DNA of 64,000 bases from Alphaproteobacteria bacterium (GCA_011087645.1 JAALLF010000007.1:161172-225171); one strand, 5' to 3'. Counted from the first letter of the stretch, positions 43,684 through 53,190 are shown. Numbers and translations are program-made. The notes: generated by a model not told the origin, from the sequence alone.

Positions 43684-44958
43684 CTACAGCAAGATATTCG
43701 CGTTAACGGTGATGTCGGTATCGACCAGCAGGGTCGCCGTATTCGAACCGCTGCCTTGCGTATAGGTGTGATAGCCGCCGGCAACGCCGCCGTCGGTCCA
43801 GCCAGTGCCAGCCTCGAGGGTGTCTAACACGTCGCCGTCAATGATCAGGGTGTCGCCATTATCGGTAATATCGAGCACGTCTTGGTCTGTCAGCGTGATC
43901 TCATTGGCGCCGACGTCGGTCTCCAAATCGACGATCTCGATGTCATTGATAATGCCGCCAAAAAGCGTGAAATCGGCATCGCCGCCATCGACGCGCAATG
44001 TGTCGGTACCGTTGCCGCCATTGATCTGCGTATCAGCCGCGTCCCAAACCAAAATATCGTCGCCAAGACCGCCATGAAGCTTGTCGGCCCCCAGAATACC
44101 GTCGAGAATATCGTTGCCGGCCATCCCGTTGATGAGATCGGTGCCAGCAGTGCCGTTCAACACGTCATTGCCGGCGGTACCGTTAATGACGTTTGTACCG
44201 CCGCCGCCGCCACCGCCGCCACCTGCGGGTTCGTCCGGGGCCTGGCCGGTATTTTCGTAATTCCCGGTACCGAGCTTGTCCTGCTGTCCAGCGCGCACGC
44301 CGGGCAAGTCAGCATCGAGCAAAAAGGGTGCGCCGTTGGCGTGTCCTGGACCTGCCGGTTGCGCGGCCTCAACCGAATTCGATTGCGCCTGTTCGGTCAG
44401 AGATTGTTCAGCGATGACCGGAGCAACGTCGCCATGACTGAAATGCGGGGTCGAAAGCGGCACATCGCTATCGTCGCTATTTCTGCCAGTTTGTTCCGGA
44501 TCACCGGACTCGTCATTCGCCGGTGTGCCTTCGCCAAAACCTAAGGCAGCGATTTCGCCCAAGGTCGGTAAGACGCCACCGCTCAGATCCAGCCCGAGCA
44601 ATTCATCGAGACCCAGCGCCGTCAGGTCGGCCGGCAGGTCGTCATTTAATATCAACGCAACCGAACCGTCCGGGACAGATGATTGACGTCCGTTCGCGTT
44701 ACCCCCGGCCGGTGTCCCTTGGCGACCGGTCGGCCCGTCCTCGTCGAGACGAAGATTGAGCAGATCCTCGAGCCCCAGCAGGGTTAGGTCGGCCTTCAGA
44801 CTATCACCGGCGGCGGCAACGACGATACCGGCGCCGTTGGTATCGGCCTGACCAACCCCGCCATCGCTCACCACCAACTCAGCGTTGGTGGCGCCGATTG
44901 TATCCGTCGCGGCCGCTGGGGCCGTCTCGGGGGCGTTATGGTCGATGGGAAGGGCCAA
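43684..44958 (-). CDS. RTX-type calcium-binding secreted protein
   Basis: 424 residues, starting at TTG 44958. No Sec signal, as usual for type I secretion. Residues ~55-72 and ~110-130 hold two copies of one motif, D-L-T-x-L-G-L-E/D-x-L-L-x-L-x-L. A nine-glycine linker (about 245-255) precedes hemolysin-type calcium repeats (GTAGNDVLNGTAGTDLING, MAGNDILDG, GGLGDDILV). The C-terminus DITVNANILL fits a type I secretion signal. No HlyB/HlyD genes are in the window. It is first in a four-gene operon with yfiR, the CHASE8 kinase and a small membrane protein. The gene is low-complexity, with GCC/CCA triplet runs in the linker. Confidence 0.85.
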   Translation of the reverse strand: MALPIDHNAPETAPAAATDTIGATNAELVVSDGGVGQADTNGAGIVVAAAGDSLKADLTLLGLEDLLNLRLDEDGPTGRQGTPAGGNANGRQSSVPDGSVALILNDDLPADLTALGLDELLGLDLSGGVLPTLGEIAALGFGEGTPANDESGDPEQTGRNSDDSDVPLSTPHFSHGDVAPVIAEQSLTEQAQSNSVEAAQPAGPGHANGAPFLLDADLPGVRAGQQDKLGTGNYENTGQAPDEPAGGGGGGGGGTNVINGTAGNDVLNGTAGTDLINGMAGNDILDGILGADKLHGGLGDDILVWDAADTQINGGNGTDTLRVDGGDADFTLFGGIINDIEIVDLETDVGANEITLTDQDVLDITDNGDTLIIDGDVLDTLEAGTGWTDGGVAGGYHTYTQGSGSNTATLLVDTDITVNANILL

Positions 44959-45308
44959 TTTCCGGGCTTTCCTGGTGAATAACTGATGAGGATTTTAAGT
45001 AATATTGGTTAAACAATTGTAAATAAATCTAATAAATATGCGTTTTTCGTCATTAATATTATAAAATTAAAAGAAAATAATTATATACCTTGTACAAAAT
45101 ACAAATAAAATGATATTATTAGTTAAACTAAATTTATTCGAAAACCATATAAAATTCGAAATACTGCGTTGCCGGCCAAATAGCCGATTTATGGCAATAT
45201 ATCCCGCCGTCTGGCGCGTACCTTTGACCGGCCCCTTGATCGCCCGCCAGCGAACCCGCAAGCTGCGCGCAGCGCCCGACTGGCCGCCACCAACAAGGAA
45301 TCAGCGAC
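44959..45308. other. AT-rich divergent intergenic region
   Basis: About 350 bp between the RTX operon (minus) and the thioesterase gene (plus). 44985-45170 is strikingly AT-rich, with many A/T runs, in contrast to the surrounding GC-rich genes. It has no convincing gene. It probably holds the promoter of the RTX operon. Confidence 0.55.
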
Positions 45309-45719
45309 GTGAAAGACAGTTTGCAACCGGGTCTCGAGATCACCCAACGCCTGACCATCGACGCCGATCGCACGATCGGCTTCATGGGCGATGATTTACG
45401 GGTCTACGCCACCCCGTCGATGGTGCTCGATATCGAGCGCACCTGTAAAAACCTTCTCGACGACCATCTGGACGAGGGTGAAAACTCGGTCGGCGCCCGG
45501 GTCGAGATCGACCATTTAGGCGCGACCTTGATCGATATGTGGATCGATGTGCACGCCACGGTCGCCGAAATCGACCGCCGCCGGGTGCTGTTCGATGTCG
45601 AGGTGCATGACCAGCTGGGCGACAAGGTCGGCGCCTGCCGCCACACCCGCTTTGTCGTCGATTTGGCCAAGCAGAAGGAACGCCTCGACGCCAAACGCGC
45701 CCGGCTGGCCGATCTTTAG
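45309..45719 (+). CDS. FlK-like hot-dog thioesterase
   Basis: 136 residues of the fluoroacetyl-CoA-thioesterase-like family: VYATPSMVLDIERTCKNLL holds the Thr and Glu, and RVEIDHLGATLIDM the His, of the FlK Thr-Glu-His site. The C-terminal strand is GDKVGACRHTRFVVDL. Starts at GTG 45309 with AAGGAA upstream. Family members hydrolyse short acyl-CoA thioesters; real substrates in most bacteria are unknown, and fluoroacetate specificity should not be assumed. The CoA-transferase and enoyl-CoA hydratase genes nearby fit acyl-CoA metabolism. Confidence 0.82.
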   Translation: MKDSLQPGLEITQRLTIDADRTIGFMGDDLRVYATPSMVLDIERTCKNLLDDHLDEGENSVGARVEIDHLGATLIDMWIDVHATVAEIDRRRVLFDVEVHDQLGDKVGACRHTRFVVDLAKQKERLDAKRARLADL

Positions 45720-45727
45720 GTCTGAAT

Positions 45728-46117
45728 ATGCCGGCCAAGCTGATGTTCGGCGGTATTGCCTTTGTCGGCGTCCTGGCGACCGCAATGCCCGCGCTGGCGG
45801 ACCGCAACCTCATTTCCAATGCTTACGATGGCAGCTATTTCGGCCAACGCGAGCGGATCGACCCGCTGAGCGGCAGCCTATGCGCCAATCACACGCTTCA
45901 TTCGCTCACTATCGAGAACGGGCAATTGCTCGGCGACGGCGGCGATATACGCGGCTTTATCGCCGAAAACGGCTTCTTTAGCGGCACCATCATCGTCTTC
46001 GATCTGGTGCAGCCCTTCGAAGGCCGCATCGAAAACGGTATTCTGCTGGGCGGCGTGGTGAGCCCCGACAGCGCCTGCTTCTGGCTGATGCGGATGACCC
46101 GGCCGGACGCAGGTTAG
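45728..46117 (+). CDS. small exported protein
   Basis: 129 residues with a Sec signal peptide (about 1-24, ending MPALAD). The mature part contains two Cys (SLCANHTL and DSACFWLMR) that could form a disulfide, and beta-strand-like repeats ENGQLLGDGG, ENGFFSGTI and ENGILLGGV spaced roughly 25-35 residues apart. I do not recognise the family. It begins 8 bases after the thioesterase stop, and its end overlaps the convergent CaiB-like gene by 4 bases. Confidence 0.72.
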   Translation: MPAKLMFGGIAFVGVLATAMPALADRNLISNAYDGSYFGQRERIDPLSGSLCANHTLHSLTIENGQLLGDGGDIRGFIAENGFFSGTIIVFDLVQPFEGRIENGILLGGVVSPDSACFWLMRMTRPDAG

Positions 46118-47343
46118 TCAGCCGCCTCGGCGCTCGCGCTGGTTTCGCCGACCGCGCCTTCGCTTATGAGCGCTTCGATTTCATCCGCGGCGAACCCGAA
46201 CTCGGCCAGGACTTCGCGGCTGTGTTGACCGATCAGCGGCGCGCCGCGGTTAATCTCGGTCGAGGCGGCGGAATATTTCACCGGATGGCCGATGGCCGCG
46301 AATTCGCCGCCAGTCGCTGCTGGCACCTTGGGAATCATACCGCGCGCCTGGGTGTGCGGATCGTTGACCATTTCAGCGATATCGTAGACCGGGCCGGCGG
46401 GAACGCCGGCCGCCTCCAGCACCGCCAGCCAGTGGGCTGTGGTGTTTTGGGAAAGTATCCCATTCAGGGTCTCGACCAAAGCGTCGAGGTTCTCCATGCG
46501 CTCAATCGGCTGGGCAAACCGGGGATCGTCGGCGAGTTCCGGCGCTTCGATGGCTTCGACAAACTTCAACCACGAATTCTGGTTAGCGGCGCCGACAATG
46601 ACCCAGGTGTCGCTGGTCTTGAAGGCCTGGTAGGGCGCCGATAGGGGGTGGGCCGAACCCATCGCCTGCGGCACTTCCCCAGTCGCCTCAAAGATCGCGG
46701 TCTGCCAAAACGTGTGGGCGATGCCCGCCTCGTAGAGCGAGGTGTCAACATACTGGCCATCACCGGTGCGGCTCCGCTGCACCACCGCGCCGCAGATGCC
46801 CAGCGCGGCCAACATGCCGGCGGTAATGTCGGTGATCGGCGCACCGACCTTGACCGGTGGGCGACCAGGCCCCTCGCCGGTGATGCTCATAATACCCGAC
46901 ATGGCCTGGGTGATCAGGTCGAACCCGCCACGCTCGGCATAGGGTCCAGTGCGACCGAAGCCCGATACCGAGCAATAGATCAGCGCCGGATTGGCCTTAT
47001 GCATCTCTTCCCAGCCGATGCCGTAATGCTCCATCGCGCCCATCCGGTAATTCTCGATGAACACGTCGGCCTGTTCGATCATCCGGCGCAAGGTGGCGCG
47101 GCCGCTATCGGTCTTCAGGTCCAGCCCAAGCCCCCGCTTGTTGCGGTTCATCATGGCGTAGGCGGCCGAATCGCCATCGACCGATTTACCAAACCGCCGC
47201 GTATCGTCGCCGGCCGGCAGGCGCTCGACCTTGATCACATCGGCGCCCATATCGGCGAGTAGCTGCCCGCAGGTCGGCGCTGCCATAATATGGCTCAGCT
47301 CGACGACTTTAATGCCGCCCAGCAGGCTTCGATCTTTTGTCAT
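46114..47343 (-). CDS. CaiB/BaiF family CoA-transferase
   Basis: 409 residues, class III CoA-transferase. N-terminal GGIKVVELSHIMAAPTCGQLLADMGADVIKVE and the conserved YCSVSGFGRTGPYAERGGFD, whose last Asp (in GGFDLITQAMSG) is the catalytic residue that forms the CoA-anhydride. C-terminal RGMIPKVPAATGG and IGQHSREVLAEFGF are typical. It transfers CoA between carboxylic acids in the cytosol. It follows the enoyl-CoA hydratase gene by 2 bases on the same strand, so both likely serve one acyl-CoA pathway. Confidence 0.92.
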   Translation of the reverse strand: MTKDRSLLGGIKVVELSHIMAAPTCGQLLADMGADVIKVERLPAGDDTRRFGKSVDGDSAAYAMMNRNKRGLGLDLKTDSGRATLRRMIEQADVFIENYRMGAMEHYGIGWEEMHKANPALIYCSVSGFGRTGPYAERGGFDLITQAMSGIMSITGEGPGRPPVKVGAPITDITAGMLAALGICGAVVQRSRTGDGQYVDTSLYEAGIAHTFWQTAIFEATGEVPQAMGSAHPLSAPYQAFKTSDTWVIVGAANQNSWLKFVEAIEAPELADDPRFAQPIERMENLDALVETLNGILSQNTTAHWLAVLEAAGVPAGPVYDIAEMVNDPHTQARGMIPKVPAATGGEFAAIGHPVKYSAASTEINRGAPLIGQHSREVLAEFGFAADEIEALISEGAVGETSASAEAAD

Positions 47344-47345
47344 CC

Positions 47346-48152
47346 CTAACGTCCTTTGAAATCCGGTTTCTGCTTGGCCAGGAAAGCTTGATAGCCCGTA
47401 TCGAAGTCTTCGGTATCGAAACAGGCATAACCGTCGGCCAGTTCCGCCTCGCTGAGCGGTGTCGCGGAATGGGCCCCGGTCAGCACCCGGTCGGCGAATT
47501 TCTTGTGCCAGCGATTGACCAACGGTGCCCCGTCGGCGATGCGCCGGGCGGTGGCATAGGCCTCGGCCTCAACCTGGTCGTCTGGCACAACGCGGTTGAC
47601 CAGGCCTTTGTCTTTGGCCTCGGCGGCATCGAAGACCCGCGCCTCGAACAAGATTTCCAGCGCCACGGAGCGCCCGACCAGCCCGACCAGCGCCTCGATC
47701 TCGGGGTAGGCCATCACCAGACCCAGCCGGTTGATGGGCACGCCGAAGCGCGAACCCTCGCCGCAGATACGCATGTCGCACATCAGCGCCAATTCCAACG
47801 CGCCGCCGACGCACAAGCCCTTGATCAACGCGATCACCGGGTGGCGGCAATCGCGAATGCCGTGCATTGAGCGATGCATCAACGCGCCATATTCCGCCGC
47901 TTGGGTGGAATTGGCCCGTTCGGTCTCGAATTCGGATATATCGGCGCCCGGACCCATGGCCTTGTCGCCAGCCCCGCGCAGCACCACGCAGCGAACGCTC
48001 TCATCGCTATCGAGCTCGGCCATCACATCGCCGAGACGCCGCCACATGGCCTTGTTGAGCGCATTCAGTTTCTCCGGCCGGTTCAACACGACCGTGACGA
48101 TATCGCCTTCGCGTTCGACCAGAACGACATTTTCTTCCGCAGGCGCTGACAT
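47346..48152 (-). CDS. enoyl-CoA hydratase/isomerase
   Basis: 268 residues of the crotonase fold: VVLNRPEKLNALNKAMWRRL at the N-terminus, VLRGAGDKAMGPGADISEFE (oxyanion-hole Gly region), GLCVGGALELALMCDMRICGEG and FGVPINRLGL. It is the upstream member of a two-gene unit with the CoA-transferase. Hydration or isomerisation of an unsaturated acyl-CoA is likely; some crotonase relatives do other chemistry. Confidence 0.9.
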   Translation of the reverse strand: MSAPAEENVVLVEREGDIVTVVLNRPEKLNALNKAMWRRLGDVMAELDSDESVRCVVLRGAGDKAMGPGADISEFETERANSTQAAEYGALMHRSMHGIRDCRHPVIALIKGLCVGGALELALMCDMRICGEGSRFGVPINRLGLVMAYPEIEALVGLVGRSVALEILFEARVFDAAEAKDKGLVNRVVPDDQVEAEAYATARRIADGAPLVNRWHKKFADRVLTGAHSATPLSEAELADGYACFDTEDFDTGYQAFLAKQKPDFKGR

Positions 48153-48249
48153 GCGACTTCTCCCCTAACCGGCGCAGAGCGTAGTATAGTCGTTGGCAAT
48201 AAAAACCGCGCCCCACTCAAGTCGGGCGCAACCTATTCGGGGAAGAGAC

Positions 48250-49146
48250 ATGAAACAAGGCATGAAGCCAACCGACCGGCTACCCTATTCCGCTATCATT
48301 GACCGCAAACCACTGAAACTGCCCGACGGCGTGCGCATGGTCGTCTGGCCAGTCCTGGCGGCAGAGGTGTGGGACATCGTCAGACCCATGGCGCGCATGG
48401 TGATTTCACCGCCGCAGGGCGTTCCGATGATTCCCGATCACCCGAACTGGAGCTGGCACGAATACGGCATGCGTGTCGGCATATGGCGCATCAAACGCAT
48501 GCTCGACGATCTAGGCATCAAGCCGACGGTCACGCTGAATGCGCGCACCTGTCTGGACTATCCGCGTGTCGCCGAGGCCTTTCTGGAGTCCGGATGGGAG
48601 TTCAACGCCCACTCCTTCGATCAAGTGCCGATGCACAAGGTCGACGACGAACGTGCGGTGATCGACAAGTGCATGACCGTGATCAAGGATTTTACGGGCA
48701 AGAAGCCGCGCGGCTGGTTCGGGCCGGGCTTGACCCAGACCTACGAGACCCTCGATTTCCTCGCCGAGGCCGGCGTCGAATATATCGGCGACTGGGTACT
48801 CGACGATCAGCCAGTGCATGTGAACACGACGTCGGGAAAATCGGTCGTGGCGCTACCCTACAACTACGAGCTCCACGACATCGTGTCGATGGCGATCCAA
48901 CACCATACGTCTGATGTTTTTCGCGACCGCGCACTCGACTACTTCGAGACCATCTATGCGGAAAGCGACGAAACAGCCAAAGTGATGGCGGTCGCCATGC
49001 ATCCCTATTTGTCCGGCTCGCCGCACCGGATCAAATATGTCCGCGAAACCTTCGAACATGTTCTGTCGAAACCGGGCGTTGTCTGCTGGGACGGCGAGCA
49101 GATCCTCGACTGGTTTTTGTCGGAACAGCCGGTCGCCGCGGCATGA
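48250..49146 (+). CDS. polysaccharide deacetylase-like (NodB/PuuE type) hydrolase
   Basis: 298 residues from ATG 48250, with GGGGAAG upstream. The barrel is of the NodB/allantoinase-PuuE type: WSWHEYGMRVGIWRIKRMLDD, LNARTCLDYPRVAEAF, and EFNAHSFDQVPMHKV with candidate metal His residues. Then RGWFGPGLTQTYETLDFL and VMAVAMHPYLSGSPHR. No signal peptide, which favours a small-molecule C-N hydrolase (PuuE-like) over a cell-wall enzyme. The amidase that follows 37 bases later fits nitrogen scavenging (inference). Confidence 0.85.
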   Translation: MKQGMKPTDRLPYSAIIDRKPLKLPDGVRMVVWPVLAAEVWDIVRPMARMVISPPQGVPMIPDHPNWSWHEYGMRVGIWRIKRMLDDLGIKPTVTLNARTCLDYPRVAEAFLESGWEFNAHSFDQVPMHKVDDERAVIDKCMTVIKDFTGKKPRGWFGPGLTQTYETLDFLAEAGVEYIGDWVLDDQPVHVNTTSGKSVVALPYNYELHDIVSMAIQHHTSDVFRDRALDYFETIYAESDETAKVMAVAMHPYLSGSPHRIKYVRETFEHVLSKPGVVCWDGEQILDWFLSEQPVAAA

Positions 49147-49183
49147 TCGCGGTATCGTTGGCCCAAGCCCAGAGAGAACTTTC

Positions 49184-50386
49184 ATGACCGACCCCACCCT
49201 CCCCAACGATGCCGTCGGATGTTTGGTGCCGCACAATATCAGCGAGCCGATCCGCGGGTCCGGCGCGGGGCCGCTCGCCGGCAAGACCCTGATCATAAAG
49301 GATCTGTACGACACCGCCGGGCGCAAGACCGGCAATGGCAGCCCCGATTTCTACGCCGCCACCGAACCGGCGACGCAAAACGCCGCGACCGTGCAAAACC
49401 TGCTCGACGCCGGCGCCGACATCACCGGCATCGCCATTTGCGATGAGTTTTTCTACAGCCTGACCGGCGCCAATACCCATTACGGCGCGCCGCAAAATGT
49501 CCGTGCACCGGGGCGCATGCCCGGCGGATCGTCGTCGGGCTCCGCCGCGGCGGTGGCGGCGGAAATGTGCGATATTGCCCTGGGCAGCGATACCGGCGGA
49601 TCGGTGCGCATCCCGGCCTCGTTCTGCGGGCTCTACGGCCTCCGCCCCACCCACGGGCGGATCGACCTGTCTGGCGGCCGCGCGATGGCGCCGAGCTTCG
49701 ACACGGCCGGCTGGTTCACCAACGATGCGGGATTGTTCAAGACCGTAGGCGCTATTGCCCTCGATGACCGGTCCGTGGCCGCCGATTTCGACCGCCTGCT
49801 GATCGCTGACGATTGTTTCGCGCAGGCCGAACCGGCCGTCGCCGCGGCCCTGCAGGCGGTGGTCGATGCAGCCGCCAGTGTGCTGCCCACTCCTGAAAAT
49901 GTCACCGTCGCGCCCAATGGACTTGATACTTGGGCGGATGCATTCCGGGTGATCCAGGCCAGCGAAGTCAAGCTCACCAACCTGCCCTTCGTTGAAGAGC
50001 ACAATGCCGATCTCGGCCCGGGCATCAAGGAACGTTTCGCCATGGTCGCGGCGATCACGGAAGAAGAGACCGCCGCCGCCCAGATCGTACGCGAGGGTGT
50101 GCGCACCCGGCTGCACGAACTCGTGCCAGCGGGTACGATTTTGTGCCTGCCGACCGCGCCGGTGATTGCGCCGAAGCTCGACACGCCGCCCGAAGGATTG
50201 GAGTTCTTCCGCACCAACACCTTGGCGCTGACCTGCATCTCCGGCCATTCCGGCTTGCCGCAACTCACGGTTCCCGCGGCCGATGTCGAAGGCTGCCCGG
50301 TCGGCCTGTCGTTTATCGGCTGGGCCGGCGGCGACGAGGCGCTGCTCAATCTGGCGGTGAAGCTGGCGCCCTTCTGCACCCGCTAG
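49184..50386 (+). CDS. amidase signature family hydrolase
   Basis: 400 residues from ATG 49184 (AGAGAG upstream). Ser-cisSer-Lys triad: K39 in [12 protein letters not shown], the cis-Ser in [11 protein letters not shown] (residues 116-120), and the nucleophile in [14 protein letters not shown]. The start is typical of amidases. It is shorter than GatA and lacks tRNA-binding context, so it hydrolyses a small amide. It is followed after one base by glpK, so the two are on one transcript, together perhaps with the deacetylase-like gene upstream. Confidence 0.9.
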   Translation: MTDPTLPNDAVGCLVPHNISEPIRGSGAGPLAGKTLIIKDLYDTAGRKTGNGSPDFYAATEPATQNAATVQNLLDAGADITGIAICDEFFYSLTGANTHYGAPQNVRAPGRMPGGSSSGSAAAVAAEMCDIALGSDTGGSVRIPASFCGLYGLRPTHGRIDLSGGRAMAPSFDTAGWFTNDAGLFKTVGAIALDDRSVAADFDRLLIADDCFAQAEPAVAAALQAVVDAAASVLPTPENVTVAPNGLDTWADAFRVIQASEVKLTNLPFVEEHNADLGPGIKERFAMVAAITEEETAAAQIVREGVRTRLHELVPAGTILCLPTAPVIAPKLDTPPEGLEFFRTNTLALTCISGHSGLPQLTVPAADVEGCPVGLSFIGWAGGDEALLNLAVKLAPFCTR

Positions 50387-50387
50387 C

Positions 50388-51881
50388 GTGGCCCACGGCC
50401 CGCATATCCTGGCTCTCGACCAGGGAACCACCAGCACACGGGCGATCGTCTTCGACCGTGCCGGAGCGCCGGTGGCAACGGCCCAGCGGGAACTGCAGCA
50501 GATATATCCCCAATCAGGCTGGGTCGAGCACGACCCGGAGGAAATCTGGCAGGCGGTTCTGGAAGTGTGTCGCGACGTGCGCGCCGCGTGCGCCGCCGAA
50601 GCCCGCCCGGTAGTCGCCATGGGCATCACCAACCAGCGCGAAACGACATTGTTGTGGGACCGGGCTACTGGCAAGCCGGTCCATAACGCCATTGTCTGGC
50701 AGGATCGCCGCACCGCCGAGGATTGCCGCGCGATCACCGAATCTGGCCATGCTGACTTAATCAGCGAACGCACCGGCCTGCTGCCCGACCCGTATTTCTC
50801 CGCCAGCAAGCTGACCTGGTTGCTCGATAATATCGACGGCGCCCGCGCCCGCGCCGAGGCGGGCGCTTTGGCGTTCGGCACCATCGACAGCTTTCTCCTG
50901 TGGCGGCTGACCGGCGGCGCGGTGCACGCGACAGACGCCACCAATGCCAGCCGGACAATGCTGTTCGATATCCACCACCAGATCTGGGACGAGGAATTAT
51001 TGGCCCTCTGGCGCATACCCGCTGCACTGCTGCCCGGCGTGCGCGACAGCGCCGCCGATTTCGGCGAGACCGCGCCGGGTCTGTTCGAAGCGCCCCTGCC
51101 CATCCGGGGCATCGCCGGCGACCAGCAGGCTGCGGCTTTCGGCCAGGCCTGTTTCGAACCGGGCATGGTCAAGAGCACCTACGGCACCGGCGCTTTCGTG
51201 TTGCTGAACACCGGAAATCAGCCCGTCGCGTCACAGAACCGGCTCCTGACCACCCTCGCCTACCGGCTCGACGGACAGCCGGCCTATGCGTTGGAGGGCA
51301 GCATCTTCGTTGCCGGCGCCGCGGTTCAGTGGCTGCGCGATGAGTTGAAAATTATCGACGCGGCGCACGATACCGAAGTGTTGGCCCAAGGCGCGTCTAA
51401 TCGCGGCGTCTATATGGTGCCTGCTTTCACTGGGTTGGGCGCACCGCACTGGGATCCGGACGCGCGCGGCGCGCTATTCGGCCTGACCCGCGATACCGGC
51501 GTTGCCGAAATCGCCCGCGCTGCGTTGGAGGCGGTCGCCTATCAAACCCACGATTTGCTCAATGCCATGGCGGGCGATCATGGCCAGGCTCTCCAGAGCC
51601 TGCGTATCGATGGCGGTATGGCGGCCAACGATTGGCTGGCCCAATTCCTCGCCGATATTCTCGATATTCGCGTCGACCGTCCGGCGGTAATCGAAACCAC
51701 CGCCCTAGGCGCCGCATTTCTCGCCGGGCTGGGCAGCGGCGTGTATTCAGGTCTGGATGAAATCGCGACCCTGTGGCGACACGAGACCAGTTTCGCGCCG
51801 GCGCTCGGCAAAGACGAGCGGAATAGCTTGCTGACCGGCTGGCGCGATGCCGTTGCGCGTGTCACCGGACTTGCGAGCTGA
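50388..51881 (+). CDS. glpK: glycerol kinase
   Basis: 497 residues of the FGGY family, starting at GTG 50388. N-terminal [20 protein letters not shown], then [45 protein letters not shown] and [16 protein letters not shown], all diagnostic of GlpK; the ATP site includes [14 protein letters not shown]. It phosphorylates glycerol to glycerol-3-phosphate with ATP. glpF and glpD are absent from the window, which is unusual for a catabolic glpK. It is coupled to the amidase gene. Confidence 0.93.
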   Translation: MAHGPHILALDQGTTSTRAIVFDRAGAPVATAQRELQQIYPQSGWVEHDPEEIWQAVLEVCRDVRAACAAEARPVVAMGITNQRETTLLWDRATGKPVHNAIVWQDRRTAEDCRAITESGHADLISERTGLLPDPYFSASKLTWLLDNIDGARARAEAGALAFGTIDSFLLWRLTGGAVHATDATNASRTMLFDIHHQIWDEELLALWRIPAALLPGVRDSAADFGETAPGLFEAPLPIRGIAGDQQAAAFGQACFEPGMVKSTYGTGAFVLLNTGNQPVASQNRLLTTLAYRLDGQPAYALEGSIFVAGAAVQWLRDELKIIDAAHDTEVLAQGASNRGVYMVPAFTGLGAPHWDPDARGALFGLTRDTGVAEIARAALEAVAYQTHDLLNAMAGDHGQALQSLRIDGGMAANDWLAQFLADILDIRVDRPAVIETTALGAAFLAGLGSGVYSGLDEIATLWRHETSFAPALGKDERNSLLTGWRDAVARVTGLAS

Positions 51882-51923
51882 CCCGATTGGGTTTCCAATA
51901 GAGTTAAACGACCGGGAGAGACG

Positions 51924-53090
51924 ATGATGACCGCTGCCGAATCCCTTGAGCTGCAAATCCAAGGCGCCTGCGACCCCGCCTTTGCCGCCGTGCGCGACGC
52001 GCTGGCGCGTAATTTCACCGAGCATGGCGAAATCGGCAGCGCAGTCTGCATCTATCACCAGGGCCAAAAAGTCGTCGATCTGTGGGCCGGCCATCAGGAC
52101 CCGGCACACACTATCCCCTGGCGCGAAGACACCATGTGTATCTTCTATTCGATCGCCAAAAGCATCTGCGCGCTGAGCGTCCACATGCTGGCCGACCGGG
52201 GGCTGGTCGATCTAGACGCGCCGGTTGCCACCTATTGGCCAGAATTCGCTCAGAACGGCAAAGAGGATGTACTGGTTCGCCACATCATCTCGCATTATTG
52301 CGGAGTGTGCTTCAACGATGCCGCCGATCCCGGCGATATCTTCGATTACGACAAGATGATCCGGGTCCTCGAGGCCCAGGAACTCGCCTGGCCGCCGGGC
52401 ACCAAGGGCGCCTACAACACGGTCAATATCGGCTATCTGGCCGGCGAAGTGGTGCGCCGGGTGAGCGGCCAGCCGATCCGCGACTTTGTGCGCGAGAATA
52501 TTTGCGACCCCCTGGGGGCCGACTACAAAATCGGCGTCGACGAGGCCGACCTCGAGCGCGTTGCCGATATCGCGCCTAATCCCGCAGGCTTCTCCATGGC
52601 CGGTAAGGCCGGGCCCGGCAGTCCCTTGGCGCGCGCCTGGCAGGCGATGCCGAAACCCATGAATACAGACCTGCAAAACACGGCGAAGTTCCGCACCGCC
52701 GGCATTCCGTCCTTCGGCGGCTTCGGCACCGCGCGCGCCATGGCCCGCATCTATGCAGCCCTGGTCAATGGCGGTGAGATCGACGGCGTACGCCTACTCT
52801 CCGCCGACGCCATCGCCCGCGCCACCGTCGATCAATGGGAAGACGAAGCCGACGGCACCACCGGCCAGGCGATGCGTATGACCATGGGGTTTTGGAAAAA
52901 CACCGCGGGCCTGACGCCGATGGGTCCGAACCCGCAAGCCTTCGGCCATTCCGGTTCCGGCGGCGCCCGCGCCCTGGCCGACCCAGAGCGCAATTTGGCG
53001 CTGGCCTATGTCACCAACCTGCAAAGCGAGGGATTGGGCACCGGCGTGCGCACCGAAGCCATCGTCGAAGCGGCGTTCGCGAAGTTGTAG
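51924..53090 (+). CDS. serine hydrolase, class C beta-lactamase/EstB type
   Basis: 388 residues. Catalytic S76-I-A-K79 (S-x-x-K) in FYSIAKSICALSVHML, Y164-N in AYNTVNIGYLAGEV, and a C-terminal HSGSGGARALADPERNLALAYVTN that replaces the K-T-G box. No signal peptide, so a cytosolic esterase such as EstB is more likely than a true beta-lactamase. GGGAGAG precedes the start (ATG ATG). The hairpin at 53110 follows the stop and ends the unit. Confidence 0.88.
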   Translation: MMTAAESLELQIQGACDPAFAAVRDALARNFTEHGEIGSAVCIYHQGQKVVDLWAGHQDPAHTIPWREDTMCIFYSIAKSICALSVHMLADRGLVDLDAPVATYWPEFAQNGKEDVLVRHIISHYCGVCFNDAADPGDIFDYDKMIRVLEAQELAWPPGTKGAYNTVNIGYLAGEVVRRVSGQPIRDFVRENICDPLGADYKIGVDEADLERVADIAPNPAGFSMAGKAGPGSPLARAWQAMPKPMNTDLQNTAKFRTAGIPSFGGFGTARAMARIYAALVNGGEIDGVRLLSADAIARATVDQWEDEADGTTGQAMRMTMGFWKNTAGLTPMGPNPQAFGHSGSGGARALADPERNLALAYVTNLQSEGLGTGVRTEAIVEAAFAKL

Positions 53091-53109
53091 GGTTCATATA
53101 TTCAAATAA

Positions 53110-53150
53110 AAAACACCTCACCCTGAGCTTGTCGAAGGGCGAGGTGTTTT
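53110..53150 (+). terminator. terminator hairpin built from a repeat
   Basis: 10-bp stem AAAACACCTC/GAGGTGTTTT around a 21-base centre, 20 bases after the serine hydrolase stop, ending in T-rich sequence. The A-rich and T-rich arms make it work in either direction, also for nadC (minus). Confidence 0.7.
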
Positions 53151-53177
53151 GCCGGCCTCATTCTTCGACAAGCTCAG
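53123..53177. repeat. 15-bp inverted repeat, diverged dispersed-repeat copy
   Basis: CTGAGCTTGTCGAAG (53123-53137) and CTTCGACAAGCTCAG (53163-53177) are perfect inverted copies. They resemble the CCTGAG...TCGAAGG ends of the dispersed repeats at 2856 and 32348 and fill the space between convergent genes. Confidence 0.7.
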
Positions 53178-53190
53178 AATGAGGAGAAAG

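Noticed and set aside
44200..44235. Trinucleotide microsatellite
   Set aside because: The GCC/ACC run is the codon run for the glycine linker of the RTX protein, with synonymous variation, so it is coding low complexity.
45309..45719. Fluoroacetyl-CoA thioesterase as specific function
   Set aside because: Only family-level similarity and the Thr-Glu-His pattern are visible; nothing indicates fluoroacetate metabolism.
49031..51178. 715-codon minus-strand frame opposite the amidase and glpK genes
   Set aside because: Shadow of two well-supported genes; Arg/Ala/Ser-rich with no recognisable domain.
51924..53090. True beta-lactamase resistance gene
   Set aside because: No signal peptide and no K-T-G box; EstB-like cytosolic esterase fits better.
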